DNA of 11,255 nt from Nitrospirota bacterium (lineage in GTDB: Bacteria > Nitrospirota > Thermodesulfovibrionia > Thermodesulfovibrionales > UBA6898): assembly GCA_029858145.1 (NCBI GenBank), contig JAOUFP010000042.1:1-11255 (forward strand). The letters run 5' to 3'. The position numbers were made by a program, and so were the translations under genes. Below, piece after piece: positions 1 through 6,388 of this stretch (its first letter is position 1; each line of letters opens with the position of its first letter). The notes beneath the pieces are model-generated. The model was not told the origin of the DNA. It did no database searches and saw only the letters and a list, made by a program, of their open reading frames with translations.

Positions 1-124
1 GATGGATGTCCTTACCTTTTTCCAGAATGAGGACCTTCAATTTCTTTTCTGTTTTGAGCAGTTCGAGCGCTGCAAAAATCCCAGCCGGACCCGCGCCGGT
101 TATTATGACATCGTATCTTTTCAT
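1..124 (-). CDS. FAD-dependent oxidoreductase, N-terminal fragment (runs off window)
   Basis: Only the first 41 codons are present; the gene continues past the left edge. The peptide opens MKRYDVIITGAGPAG, a Rossmann beta-strand followed by the dinucleotide-binding GxGxxG motif (residues 10-15). After a helix comes a second strand, VLILEKG, whose Glu35 is the acidic residue expected to bind the ribose of the FAD adenosine. This is the standard start of FAD/NAD(P)-dependent oxidoreductases. The wording resembles the FAD-dependent dehydrogenases of the COG2509 type, but the fragment is too short to name a substrate. The ATG lies 1 nt after the surE stop codon, so the two genes are very probably co-transcribed and translationally coupled. 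No strong separate Shine-Dalgarno is visible. Confidence 0.8.
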   Translation of the reverse strand, partial: MKRYDVIITGAGPAGIFAALELLKTEKKLKVLILEKGKDIH

Positions 125-125
125 C

Positions 126-890
126 TCACTCATCCATCAATTCTGAAATATTCCAGGTTTCTCTCATAAATTTCAGGGCACTGAAGTTTGTCAGATCAAG
201 ATGTATCGGGCTGATCGATAAGAAGTCTTGCTGCACAGCCTCCATATCAGTGTCTTCCCCATGTTCCCAGTATATTTTTCCGCCGCCTATCCAGAAATGT
301 TTCTCACCCCAGGGGTTGAGCATCTCCTGTATTGAATTTTCATATATCCTCTTGCCCTGTCGCGTCAATTTTATACCCTTAATGTCTTCTCTGCGGATAT
401 TGGGGATGTTTACATTTAAAAGGGTGTCATAGGGCAGGGAATGCTGAAGGACATGTTCGGCTATCTTTAACGCAAAAAAAGAAGCGGTCTCGTAGTGATA
501 GTGCTTATCGCTGATAAGAGAAAAAGCTGCTGAGGGAACCCCGAATATGGTGCCTTCGATCGCACCGGCAACGGTCCCCGAGTAAGTAATATCATCTCCA
601 AGGTTTGCGCCTTTATTAATTCCCGAAACGATAAGGTCAGGCCTTTTCGGGAGTAATTTGTTTATTCCAAGGGTGACACAATCGGTTGGGGTTCCATTTA
701 CGCTGAAGACGTGTTCCCTGATCTCTTCAGCCTTCAACGGTCTGTGCATGGTCAGTGAATGACCGGCAGCGCTTCTTTCCCGGTCCGGAGCTACGATATA
801 CGCGTCGCCAAGGTTTTTCATCGCCTTGTAGAGTGCTATTATTCCCGGTGAATGAACTCCATCGTCGTTAGTTACCAGAATGAGCGACAT
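126..890 (-). CDS. surE: 5'/3'-nucleotidase SurE (stationary-phase survival protein)
   Basis: SurE is a cytoplasmic, metal-dependent nucleoside monophosphate phosphatase, in some bacteria also an exopolyphosphatase, linked to stationary-phase and stress survival. From the ATG at 890 the product is 254 residues, normal for the family. The N-terminal TNDDG motif supplies the metal ligands Asp9 and Asp10. The DRERSAAGHS segment supplies Ser40, and SGINKGANLGDD supplies Asn92; these match the four metal-binding positions known in SurE structures. The GTPTDCV motif near residue 67 is also conserved. An in-frame GTG at 896 would add two residues. I prefer the ATG because family members begin about here and because a possible extended -10 element lies only 8 nt upstream. 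The gene is followed after 1 nt by the FAD oxidoreductase gene. Confidence 0.95.
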   Translation of the reverse strand: MSLILVTNDDGVHSPGIIALYKAMKNLGDAYIVAPDRERSAAGHSLTMHRPLKAEEIREHVFSVNGTPTDCVTLGINKLLPKRPDLIVSGINKGANLGDDITYSGTVAGAIEGTIFGVPSAAFSLISDKHYHYETASFFALKIAEHVLQHSLPYDTLLNVNIPNIRREDIKGIKLTRQGKRIYENSIQEMLNPWGEKHFWIGGGKIYWEHGEDTDMEAVQQDFLSISPIHLDLTNFSALKFMRETWNISELMDE

Positions 891-898
891 ATACACGT

Positions 899-907
899 AT
901 TCTAACA
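899..907 (-). promoter_or_regulatory. Candidate extended -10 element for surE
   Basis: On the minus strand the sequence reads TGTTAGAAT, a TGn-extended -10 box (TAGAAT against consensus TATAAT). No good -35 hexamer lies at 16-18 nt, which extended -10 promoters tolerate. Transcription would start about 7-9 nt downstream, at or within 2 nt of the ATG at 890. That would leave almost no leader, and no Shine-Dalgarno is visible. This is inference from the sequence alone. Confidence 0.35.
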
Positions 908-1008
908 GAAATAAACCGGGCGGTGTTCAGATAAATATTCTCACTATATGAACAGACATCATATCTATATCTGAATAGAGTCATTTGAAAATTTCATAAG
1001 AATTATTA

Positions 1009-1159
1009 GAACCTATCTCAAAATCGGTTCTCGGTTCAAGGATGTCATTCCCGCAAGCGAAGCGCGTCGGGAATCCTTCTGAAAACAAAGAAAGATTCCG
1101 GACAAGCCGGAATGACACAAGGAGCGGTTATCATAAAATGTCAATTTTGAGATAGGTTC
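1009..1159. mobile_element. MITE-like element with 16-bp perfect terminal inverted repeats
   Basis: The left end GAACCTATCTCAAAAT (1009-1024) is the exact reverse complement of the right end at 1144-1159, giving a 151-bp unit with no coding capacity. Inside are two tandem hairpins. One has arms ATTCCCG (1047-1053) and CGGGAAT (1068-1074); the other has ATTCCGG (1095-1101) and CCGGAAT (1107-1113). The outer halves of the pair also match each other (TGTCATTCC against GGAATGACA). Internal TCATTCC-type palindromes are common in dispersed bacterial repeats. No clear target-site duplication is visible (left flank ends ATTATTA, right flank begins CAAGCAG). Its size, perfect termini and lack of an ORF suggest a non-autonomous element mobilised in trans by a transposase sharing these ends; that is inference. 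Confidence 0.7.
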
Positions 1160-1187
1160 CAAGCAGAAAACATCTCACCCCCGTTCC

Positions 1188-1217
1188 TTGCTTTAAACCC
1201 ACTGCCCGATTTATAGT
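1188..1217 (+). promoter_or_regulatory. Candidate promoter of the ligase gene, possibly giving a leaderless mRNA
   Basis: A -35-like TTGCTT (1188-1193) and a -10-like TATAGT (1212-1217, five of six consensus bases) are separated by 18 nt. The expected start point, 6-7 nt after the -10 box, falls on or next to the A of the ATG at 1223. The sequence before the ATG is T-rich and has no purine-rich Shine-Dalgarno, which agrees with a leaderless transcript. The promoter lies just outside the MITE-like element. Confidence 0.4.
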
Positions 1218-1222
1218 TTTTT

Positions 1223-2017
1223 ATGGATACAGAATGGCGACTGATCGACTCCGGTCCCTGTGATGCCTTTCATAACATGGCCCTTGATGAGGCGATCGCG
1301 ACAGAGGTCAGGAAAGGAGATGTCCCGCCCACCCTGCGTCTGTACGGCTGGGACAGGCCCTCTCTGACCCTCGGCTGTTTTCAAAAAACAGCGGATATAA
1401 ATATCGTCTACTGCAGGGCGCAGGATATCCCTGTTGTCAGGAGGCCGACCGGAGGAAGGGCGGTCCTTCACGGTGACGAACTGACCTACAGTTTTTCGGC
1501 TAAAACAGACAGGGGGCCTTTTTCACACGGACTCCTCGACAGCTACGGAAGAATTAGCGAAGCCTTTTCCATCGCCTTAAAAAAAACCGGAGTCACCGCT
1601 GAATCAAAAAGGGACAGGGAAACAGGCAGGGTGCCCGACAGAAGCCCCCTCTGCTTCCAGTCGAGCTCCTACGGAGAGCTCCTCCTGGAGAATAAAAAAC
1701 TTGTGGGCTCTGCCCAGAAGAGATGGGATGACGGTCTGCTTCAGCAGGGATCGATACCCTATCGCTGTCATGACGAGGAACTGAAGGAGATATTCGGGGC
1801 GGAAAAAACAGCCTCCCTGAAGAACTGCATGAAAGCACTGAGGGACGCATTGCCCCTGCTCGATGAGGAAGAATTCAGGAAAACCGTTGTCTCGTCGTTC
1901 GAGGAGGCCTTCGGTGTCAGGCTTCTTCCGTCGGGCCCTTCTCAGGCGGAGTCTCTTCTTGCTGAGGAACTCCGGGAGCGGAAATATCTTCAGGCCCGCT
2001 GGAACTTTCGTCTGTAG
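1223..2017 (+). CDS. Lipoate/octanoate-protein ligase family acyltransferase (LplA/LipM type)
   Basis: This 264-residue protein has the BPL/LplA catalytic fold, which transfers lipoyl or octanoyl groups to lysines of lipoyl domains such as GcvH and the E2 subunits. The motif RRPTGGRAVLH at residues 73-83 is the conserved binding loop. KLVGSAQKR carries the active-site lysine (Lys159), followed by LQQGSIPY. Cys144, in SPLCF, sits where LipM-type octanoyltransferases carry the cysteine that forms the acyl-thioester. Length and this cysteine therefore favour LipM-like transfer from octanoyl-ACP over ATP-dependent LplA, but they do not prove it. The C-terminus ends in KYLQARWNFRL, matching the family's usual KY..xWN ending, so the stop at 2017 is genuine. 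The last 101 bp overlap the convergent membrane protein gene. No Shine-Dalgarno precedes the ATG. No lipA or lipoyl-domain gene is in view. Confidence 0.85.
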   Translation: MDTEWRLIDSGPCDAFHNMALDEAIATEVRKGDVPPTLRLYGWDRPSLTLGCFQKTADINIVYCRAQDIPVVRRPTGGRAVLHGDELTYSFSAKTDRGPFSHGLLDSYGRISEAFSIALKKTGVTAESKRDRETGRVPDRSPLCFQSSSYGELLLENKKLVGSAQKRWDDGLLQQGSIPYRCHDEELKEIFGAEKTASLKNCMKALRDALPLLDEEEFRKTVVSSFEEAFGVRLLPSGPSQAESLLAEELRERKYLQARWNFRL

Positions 2018-2972
2018 CGTCAGCGGAAACAGCCTGACCGGCCCCCTCTTCCTGCGGTTCAGCATTCCCGGTCTCTGATTCGTAATAGTAAATGAATACC
2101 GTGGCGATGATCACCAGGCCAAGGTAACTCTGCGCCGCATAGGATAGCAGCTGCAGGGGGAACGCGATGATCGTTCCTATGAAAGGAATCAGGTTAAACG
2201 GATAGCTGAAAAGCATGAGAACAAAGCTCGCGATAACATAGGCGAAGAACAGCAGGACATAGAGCCAGAAAGCCGACTGCCTTCTCCATAAAAAAGCGAC
2301 CGCCCCCCTGAAGGACATGAGCGCACCGCCGGGCTTAAAAAACAGAATCGCGAGGCCGTAAACGGTAACAGCGATCGCTCCCAGGATTACGCTTACCGCA
2401 AAGAGCGAAAGTATGAGAGAGAAAAAAATCCCGAGAAACAAGGCAAGGGTCGAATCCTGGCTTTTGGCGCTCTGGACAATCGCCGCGACCCCTCCGCCGA
2501 GCAGGCCAAGGAGAAAGGCTATCACGATAAAGACAGCTCCCATGACCAATGAAAACCACATGAGGCGGAAAAAGATCCTTTTTGCCTCTGCCAGAAAGAG
2601 CTGCATGCTGAATTTCCGGTCCGGCTCGCGCACTGAACAGCCGATGGTGCCTATTGAACCGGCAAAAACAAAGAGTCCGACGACCGTGACAACCAGGACA
2701 TAGAAGAGAAAACTGGCAAGGACGATCATGACAAGTCCCATATATTTTGAGATCAGCGCAGTCGGATGCTTCAACAGCCCCATGACGTCCCGCATCTCCG
2801 CGAGCCCTGTCAGATCCAGTCCGAACATGACAAACGCGATGCCGAGCGGGATCCCCACAATAACGAAAAACCCCATGCAGTTGGCCAACATCATCCCCAC
2901 CTGCAATACCACCAACTGCCACCTGCTGTTAATAAGCCTGAACCCGCTTTTTACGGCTTCCGTATAAGTCAT
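1917..2972 (-). CDS. Multi-pass membrane protein of unknown function with acidic C-terminal tail
   Basis: I do not recognise the family. From the ATG at 2972 the product is 351 residues. That start has a clear Shine-Dalgarno, AAAGGAG a few nucleotides upstream; the longer in-frame start at 3032 would run into the helicase gene and lacks this support. The N-terminus MTYTEAVKSGFRLINSRW is a short amphipathic cytoplasmic-type segment. About six long hydrophobic stretches follow, rich in Leu, Val, Phe and Gly, alternating with short charged loops such as SVREPDRKFS and AKRIFFRLMW. After the last membrane span (ending around YYYESE) comes a tail of roughly 50 residues rich in Glu, Pro, Ser and Gly and probably disordered. 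The gene begins 31 nt after the helicase stop and is probably co-transcribed with it. The tail is encoded antisense to the conserved end of the ligase gene. Confidence 0.8.
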   Translation of the reverse strand: MTYTEAVKSGFRLINSRWQLVVLQVGMMLANCMGFFVIVGIPLGIAFVMFGLDLTGLAEMRDVMGLLKHPTALISKYMGLVMIVLASFLFYVLVVTVVGLFVFAGSIGTIGCSVREPDRKFSMQLFLAEAKRIFFRLMWFSLVMGAVFIVIAFLLGLLGGGVAAIVQSAKSQDSTLALFLGIFFSLILSLFAVSVILGAIAVTVYGLAILFFKPGGALMSFRGAVAFLWRRQSAFWLYVLLFFAYVIASFVLMLFSYPFNLIPFIGTIIAFPLQLLSYAAQSYLGLVIIATVFIYYYESETGNAEPQEEGAGQAVSADATDESSSGPEDISAPGVPQQEETPPEKGPTEEA

Positions 2973-3003
2973 CTTTTCTCCTTTATCATCACCGAGCACA
3001 TAA

Positions 3004-4962
3004 TTATACATCCTCCACGGCAATCTCTTCAAAACAATCGGAAGGCAGTTCCCCGATGAACCGGGAAGGCCGTATCATGCCCATGCTGTGCCAGTCCCCG
3101 GAAGTGACCGGATAGCAGAGATACAGCGCCTCCCTGGCCCTCGTCACCCCCACGTAAAAGAGCCTCCGCTCCTCTTCTTCGTCATCGTTTCTGAGCGATT
3201 TGGCAGAGGGGAATTTGCCGTCGTTCATCCCTATCAGAAACACCACCTTCCATTCAAGGCCCTTTGCCTGATGCACCGTGGACAGGACGACCCTGCCGCC
3301 GGTTTCCTCCGACCCCCCGGCTTCCGTATCCGAAACACCGAGGAGAGTCATATCCGCCAGGAACATCTCGAGTGAATCGTACCGGAGGGCAAACCGCATC
3401 ATCTGTTCGATGTCCTCTATGCGCATCTCGGCGTTGGGATAAGTGTTGTACAGATGCTCTTCATACCCATGCCGGAGGATATGCCCGATCACCTCAGAAG
3501 GCGCGCCATGAAACTGTTCGCCGCCGACTTCGCCCAGTATATCGACAAAGCGCCTGAAACCGGCTGCCGCCTTTTTCGGCACAAGCACGGCTGCTTCGGA
3601 TATCCGGTCCAGCGGCTTTTCATGCGCCCGGATGAGATTCCATATTTTTCCTGCCGTGATATTCCCGATGCCGGGAACCAGTTTCACTATCCTCTTCCAG
3701 CTGATCTCGTCATGCGGGTTTGCCAGCACCCTCAGAAAGGAAAGCAGGTCCTTTATATGCGCCTGCTCAAAGAATTTCAGGCCCGATCGCACCTCAAAGG
3801 GGATCCCTCTCCTCTGAAATTCCATCTGCAGTTCCATCGACTGGTAATGCGAACGGTAAAGCACCGCCAGATCGTCGAACGACCTGTCGTCCCTGTTGAG
3901 ATCGATGACTACCGATGCGACAAATTCCGCCTGCACAAAAACATCCCTCAGCGGCACCACAAAAGGAGGGTCTCCCGATGCCGCGACAGCATGCAGTTCC
4001 TTCTGAAACTGCTTCCTGTTGTTCACGATGATGCTGTTCGCGAGACGCAGTATCTCGGGCGTCGACCGGTAGTTGGTCGTGAGCTTGAATATGGGCGCAC
4101 CCGGGTATTTTTCGGGAAACCTGAGTATGTTCTCGAAATCAGCTCCCCTGAAGGAGTATATCGACTGGGCATCGTCGCCGACAACCATGAGATTCCCCGT
4201 GCCACCCGCGGTCAGGTCGATGATGTCCGCCTGCAGGCAGTTCGTGTCCTGATATTCGTCCACAAGGATATGCCTGAACTTCAGCGAGTAATATTCGCGT
4301 ATCCTTTCGTTTTCCTGGAATATCTTCTTCCAGCCGGCAAGGAGATCATCGAAATCCATGAGGTTCAGGGCGAGTTTCTTCTTTTCATAGAGCCCCACGA
4401 TCCCTGCGATATCCTCAACCGCGCCGGTAAAATGGGGAAATCTCCGCAAGACAACCTCCTCCACCCGTGTCCCGGTATTCTTTGCGAGACTGCATATCTC
4501 AGAAAATACCGCGCCCTTCGGGATGACCCTGTCTTTTTTGAAGAATTCAGCGATGCATGACTCGAAAAGCTCTTTCGAATCTTCGCGGTCAAGGATCGAA
4601 AAACCCTGCTTGTACCCTGCCAGTTGGCAATGCTGCCTCAGAAGGAGGTTGGCCGCATGATGAAAGGTGCCGCCGAAAAGGCCCGCGATATTTCTTCCGA
4701 TCAGGAGTTCCACCCTCCTCATCATCTCCTTTGCCGCCTTGTTCGTGAAGGTGAGCAAAAGAACATTCTCGGCCCTGATTCCGCTTTCGATCAGCCGCGC
4801 GACACGGTAGGTGACCACCCGCGTCTTGCCGGTCCCTGCACCGGCAAGCACGAGCGCAGGGCCCTCCTGATGCATCACCGCTGTGTACTGCTCAGGATTG
4901 AGTTCATGCTCATAATCCACCTTCAGCACCGCAGGTTCTCTATGGAGGAAGTATTTTTTCAT
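3004..4962 (-). CDS. UvrD/PcrA/Rep-type superfamily 1A DNA helicase
   Basis: This is an ATP-dependent 3'-5' DNA helicase of the UvrD/Rep family, acting in DNA repair or at stalled forks. All core motifs are visible: a Q-motif (LNPEQ, about residue 22), Walker A GAGTGKT (41-47), motif Ia TFTNKAAKEM (71-80), Walker B with DEYQDT (235-240), motif III GDDAQSIYSFRGA (262-274), motif IV NYRS (297-300), motif V TVHQAKGLEW (562-571) and motif VI GVTRARE (605-611). All key catalytic residues are present, so it should be active. At 652 residues it is shorter than typical PcrA/UvrD (about 720) and ends soon after motif VI. It therefore lacks the C-terminal region that in PcrA/UvrD contains a Tudor-like RNA polymerase-binding fold. 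It could be closer to Rep or to an unnamed family member, so I give no symbol. The Shine-Dalgarno is weak (GACGAG). Confidence 0.93.
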   Translation of the reverse strand: MKKYFLHREPAVLKVDYEHELNPEQYTAVMHQEGPALVLAGAGTGKTRVVTYRVARLIESGIRAENVLLLTFTNKAAKEMMRRVELLIGRNIAGLFGGTFHHAANLLLRQHCQLAGYKQGFSILDREDSKELFESCIAEFFKKDRVIPKGAVFSEICSLAKNTGTRVEEVVLRRFPHFTGAVEDIAGIVGLYEKKKLALNLMDFDDLLAGWKKIFQENERIREYYSLKFRHILVDEYQDTNCLQADIIDLTAGGTGNLMVVGDDAQSIYSFRGADFENILRFPEKYPGAPIFKLTTNYRSTPEILRLANSIIVNNRKQFQKELHAVAASGDPPFVVPLRDVFVQAEFVASVVIDLNRDDRSFDDLAVLYRSHYQSMELQMEFQRRGIPFEVRSGLKFFEQAHIKDLLSFLRVLANPHDEISWKRIVKLVPGIGNITAGKIWNLIRAHEKPLDRISEAAVLVPKKAAAGFRRFVDILGEVGGEQFHGAPSEVIGHILRHGYEEHLYNTYPNAEMRIEDIEQMMRFALRYDSLEMFLADMTLLGVSDTEAGGSEETGGRVVLSTVHQAKGLEWKVVFLIGMNDGKFPSAKSLRNDDEEEERRLFYVGVTRAREALYLCYPVTSGDWHSMGMIRPSRFIGELPSDCFEEIAVEDV

Positions 4963-5210
4963 TTTGCTCGTCTTTTAATATCCGGGCCTATCACAAAATT
5001 ATTAAACAAGGTTGACAGAAAAGAGCAGTTTTCCCTTTTACCGATACTATCGTTACTATAGCCACATACCTCACCCTCCAGAGGAAGCGTGAGGGGGACT
5101 AACTTATGAACTCCTCAGTTTTTGCAATGTTTTTCTCTTTGTTCCCGCTTGGAATTTTGGCTGTGGTGAATCACCTTCTTCAGTCTTCAGATTTTAAGAA
5201 CTTCAAAAAT
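4963..5210. other. Intergenic region between mqnD and the helicase gene, with hairpin
   Basis: This 248-nt gap lies between two minus-strand genes. It contains an inverted repeat CCTCAC (5069-5074)/GTGAGG (5089-5094) enclosing a smaller one, CCTC (5075-5078)/GAGG (5081-5084), and a near-palindrome CGATAcTATCG at about 5042-5052. No T-run follows the hairpin on either strand, so it is not a classic intrinsic terminator. I found no convincing promoter for the helicase gene. A 68-codon plus-strand reading frame starting at 5106 runs into the end of mqnD and is not accepted. Confidence 0.5.
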
Positions 5211-6047
5211 TTAATCAAACGCAAAGAGCGGCAGCGAAGACCTTTTGAGTATCCCTTTTTCTTCAGACATCCTGAAGAGCCCTTCAACCGCCCTGATGCC
5301 GGCATCCCCTAAGTCGAGCGAGTAATCATTCACATAAAGCCCTATATGCTGCTCTATAACGCTGTCGGCGAGTTCCTGGGAGTGTTTTTTTATATATGCC
5401 GTCGGTTCGGCGCTGTTTGCAAAGGCGTATTCAAGACTTTTCCTTATGTCTGTTTCTATCTTTTTTATCAGGTCTTTCCCCAGTCCCCGTTTCGCGATAA
5501 TACCCCCGAGGGGGATCGGCAGTCCTGTTTCCCGTTCCCACCACTCACCGAGGTCCAGGAGCTTTCGCAGACCCGCATTCTCATAGGTGAAACGGCTTTC
5601 ATGGATGATCAGCCCCGCATCAGCCTCATTATTCCGGACAGCATCGATAATGCGGTGAAAGGGCATTATGAGCACCCTTTCCTTCAGAGACGGATCGAAA
5701 AGCTGCAGGAGAAGAAACGCGGTCGTCAGTTTCCCGGGTATCGCGATTTTTCTGCCGCAGAGGTTTTCCATCCGCTCATATTTTTTTGAGACGACGAGAG
5801 GCCCGCAGCCTTTCCCGAGCGCGCCGCCCGACCTGAGCAGGCAATAGGTTTCCCGCAGATGTCCAAAGGCATGGAAGGATATCTTCGTGATGTCAAGCTC
5901 AGCGCATCCGGCCTTCCGGTTCAAGGTCTCGACATCTTCGAGCATCTCCCTGAAGCGCAAATCTGTATCGATCCTGCCGTGGACCAGCGCGTAAAAAATA
6001 AAGGTGTCATTCGGACAGGGGGAGTACCCAAGAGACAGAGACGTCAT
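5211..6047 (-). CDS. mqnD: 1,4-dihydroxy-6-naphthoate synthase MqnD (futalosine menaquinone pathway)
   Basis: MqnD converts cyclic dehypoxanthine futalosine to 1,4-dihydroxy-6-naphthoate, a late aromatic precursor of menaquinone. The 278-residue protein has the periplasmic-binding-protein-like fold of the MqnA/MqnD family but no signal peptide, so it acts in the cytoplasm. Hallmarks are SPCPNDTF (residues 9-16), DITKISFHA (52-60), the glycine-rich GGALGKGCGPLVV (74-86) and IIHESRFTY (147-155), which contains the conserved active-site His149. The SPCPNDTF and GCGPLVV signatures favour MqnD over the related MqnA. Its ATG directly follows the TAG of the upstream 68-codon zinc-ribbon gene (TAGATG), implying translational coupling. 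An AGGGA about 10 nt upstream, inside that gene, may serve as ribosome binding site. mqnB lies two genes upstream on the same strand. Confidence 0.94.
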   Translation of the reverse strand: MTSLSLGYSPCPNDTFIFYALVHGRIDTDLRFREMLEDVETLNRKAGCAELDITKISFHAFGHLRETYCLLRSGGALGKGCGPLVVSKKYERMENLCGRKIAIPGKLTTAFLLLQLFDPSLKERVLIMPFHRIIDAVRNNEADAGLIIHESRFTYENAGLRKLLDLGEWWERETGLPIPLGGIIAKRGLGKDLIKKIETDIRKSLEYAFANSAEPTAYIKKHSQELADSVIEQHIGLYVNDYSLDLGDAGIRAVEGLFRMSEEKGILKRSSLPLFAFD

Positions 6048-6254
6048 CTAGCGCTTTCCCTGCTTCTTCGCCGGCAGTTCGTCAAGTTCCGTTATCCCGG
6101 CCGTACGCATGCAGACACGGCAAGCGCTGTGCGCGGAGGTGCCGTCTTCCCAAAATTCGGCCCTGAGCGACGCATTTCCGCAGGCAGGGCAGCTATTCCG
6201 CCGGGACTCTCCACAGCCCTTCTCAGGGCCGAATTTTAAAAGAGTGCCGTCCAT
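6048..6254 (-). CDS. Small zinc-ribbon protein of unknown function, between mqnB and mqnD
   Basis: This 68-residue protein is not one I recognise. It carries two CxxC knuckles, CPAC (Cys22, Cys25) and CRVC (Cys45, Cys48), with a 19-residue spacer, typical of a four-cysteine zinc ribbon. Another Cys lies at position 14. The C-terminus is basic (PAKKQGKR). The ATG at 6254 is the only in-frame start, since a TGA lies a short way upstream, and AGGCGG sits 5 nt before it. The TAG abuts the mqnD ATG, so it is read as part of the same unit. Evidence that it is real: the metal-binding pattern, a usable Shine-Dalgarno, exact coupling to mqnD, and no other candidate on either strand. It may assist MqnD or be a separate zinc protein; no role can be assigned from sequence. 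Confidence 0.7.
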   Translation of the reverse strand: MDGTLLKFGPEKGCGESRRNSCPACGNASLRAEFWEDGTSAHSACRVCMRTAGITELDELPAKKQGKR

Positions 6255-6292
6255 CTTTGCCGCCTGTTCACTTCACATGATTCCATGGCTAT

Positions 6293-6298
6293 ATTATA
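6293..6298 (-). promoter_or_regulatory. Candidate -10 element before the zinc-ribbon/mqnD pair
   Basis: The minus strand shows a perfect TATAAT about 40 nt before the ATG of the zinc-ribbon gene. No convincing -35 hexamer lies 16-18 nt upstream, so this is a weak call. It would allow the zinc-ribbon and mqnD genes to be transcribed independently of mqnB. Confidence 0.3.
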
Positions 6299-6358
6299 TC
6301 TGAAGCAGGCTGGTTCCGCATAACCCGCGGTACAATAACGCATCCGGTTTTCAGCAGC

Positions 6359-6373
6359 AGGGGAGCTTCCCCT
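6359..6373 (-). other. Short hairpin downstream of mqnB
   Basis: AGGGGA (6359-6364) and TCCCCT (6368-6373) form a 6-bp stem with a 3-nt loop, 15 nt past the mqnB stop codon. No T-run follows on the minus strand, so this is at best a partial terminator or an mRNA-stabilising stem that could separate expression of mqnB from the genes below it. Confidence 0.35.
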
Positions 6374-6388
6374 TGTCCCTTTCCTGAA

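Larger units (their letters stand above)
897..1222. other. Divergent intergenic region between surE and the ligase gene
   Basis: This 326-nt gap between divergent genes holds no convincing gene. From the left it contains the surE -10 candidate and an AT-rich segment with an inverted repeat, TTCAGATA at 926-933 against TATCTGAA at 968-975. It then contains the MITE-like element at 1009-1159 and the candidate promoter of the ligase gene at 1188-1217. The 926-975 inverted repeat has a loop too long for a compact hairpin and might be a split operator, but nothing supports a particular regulator. Confidence 0.6.

Noticed and set aside
1604..2065. Minus-strand frame of 153 codons opposite the ligase gene
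   Set aside because: Antisense to conserved ligase motifs, with Arg/Leu/Pro-rich composition typical of a shadow frame.
2973..3032. Longer N-terminus for the membrane protein
   Set aside because: It would overlap the end of the helicase gene and add a charged segment. The ATG at 2972 has a clear AAAGGAG Shine-Dalgarno.
3454..4560. Long plus-strand frame of 368 codons
   Set aside because: It lies wholly antisense to the helicase gene, which has all its motifs, and the translated product has no recognisable domain. Long antisense frames are common in such genes.
5012..5017. Perfect TTGACA on the plus strand
   Set aside because: No acceptable -10 box lies 16-19 nt downstream, and there is no accepted plus-strand gene for it to drive.
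5106..5312. 68-codon plus-strand frame with hydrophobic N-terminus and a GAGGGGG about 10 nt upstream
   Set aside because: Its second half is exactly antisense to the conserved 3' end of mqnD, its composition there is that of a shadow frame, and no convincing promoter fits.
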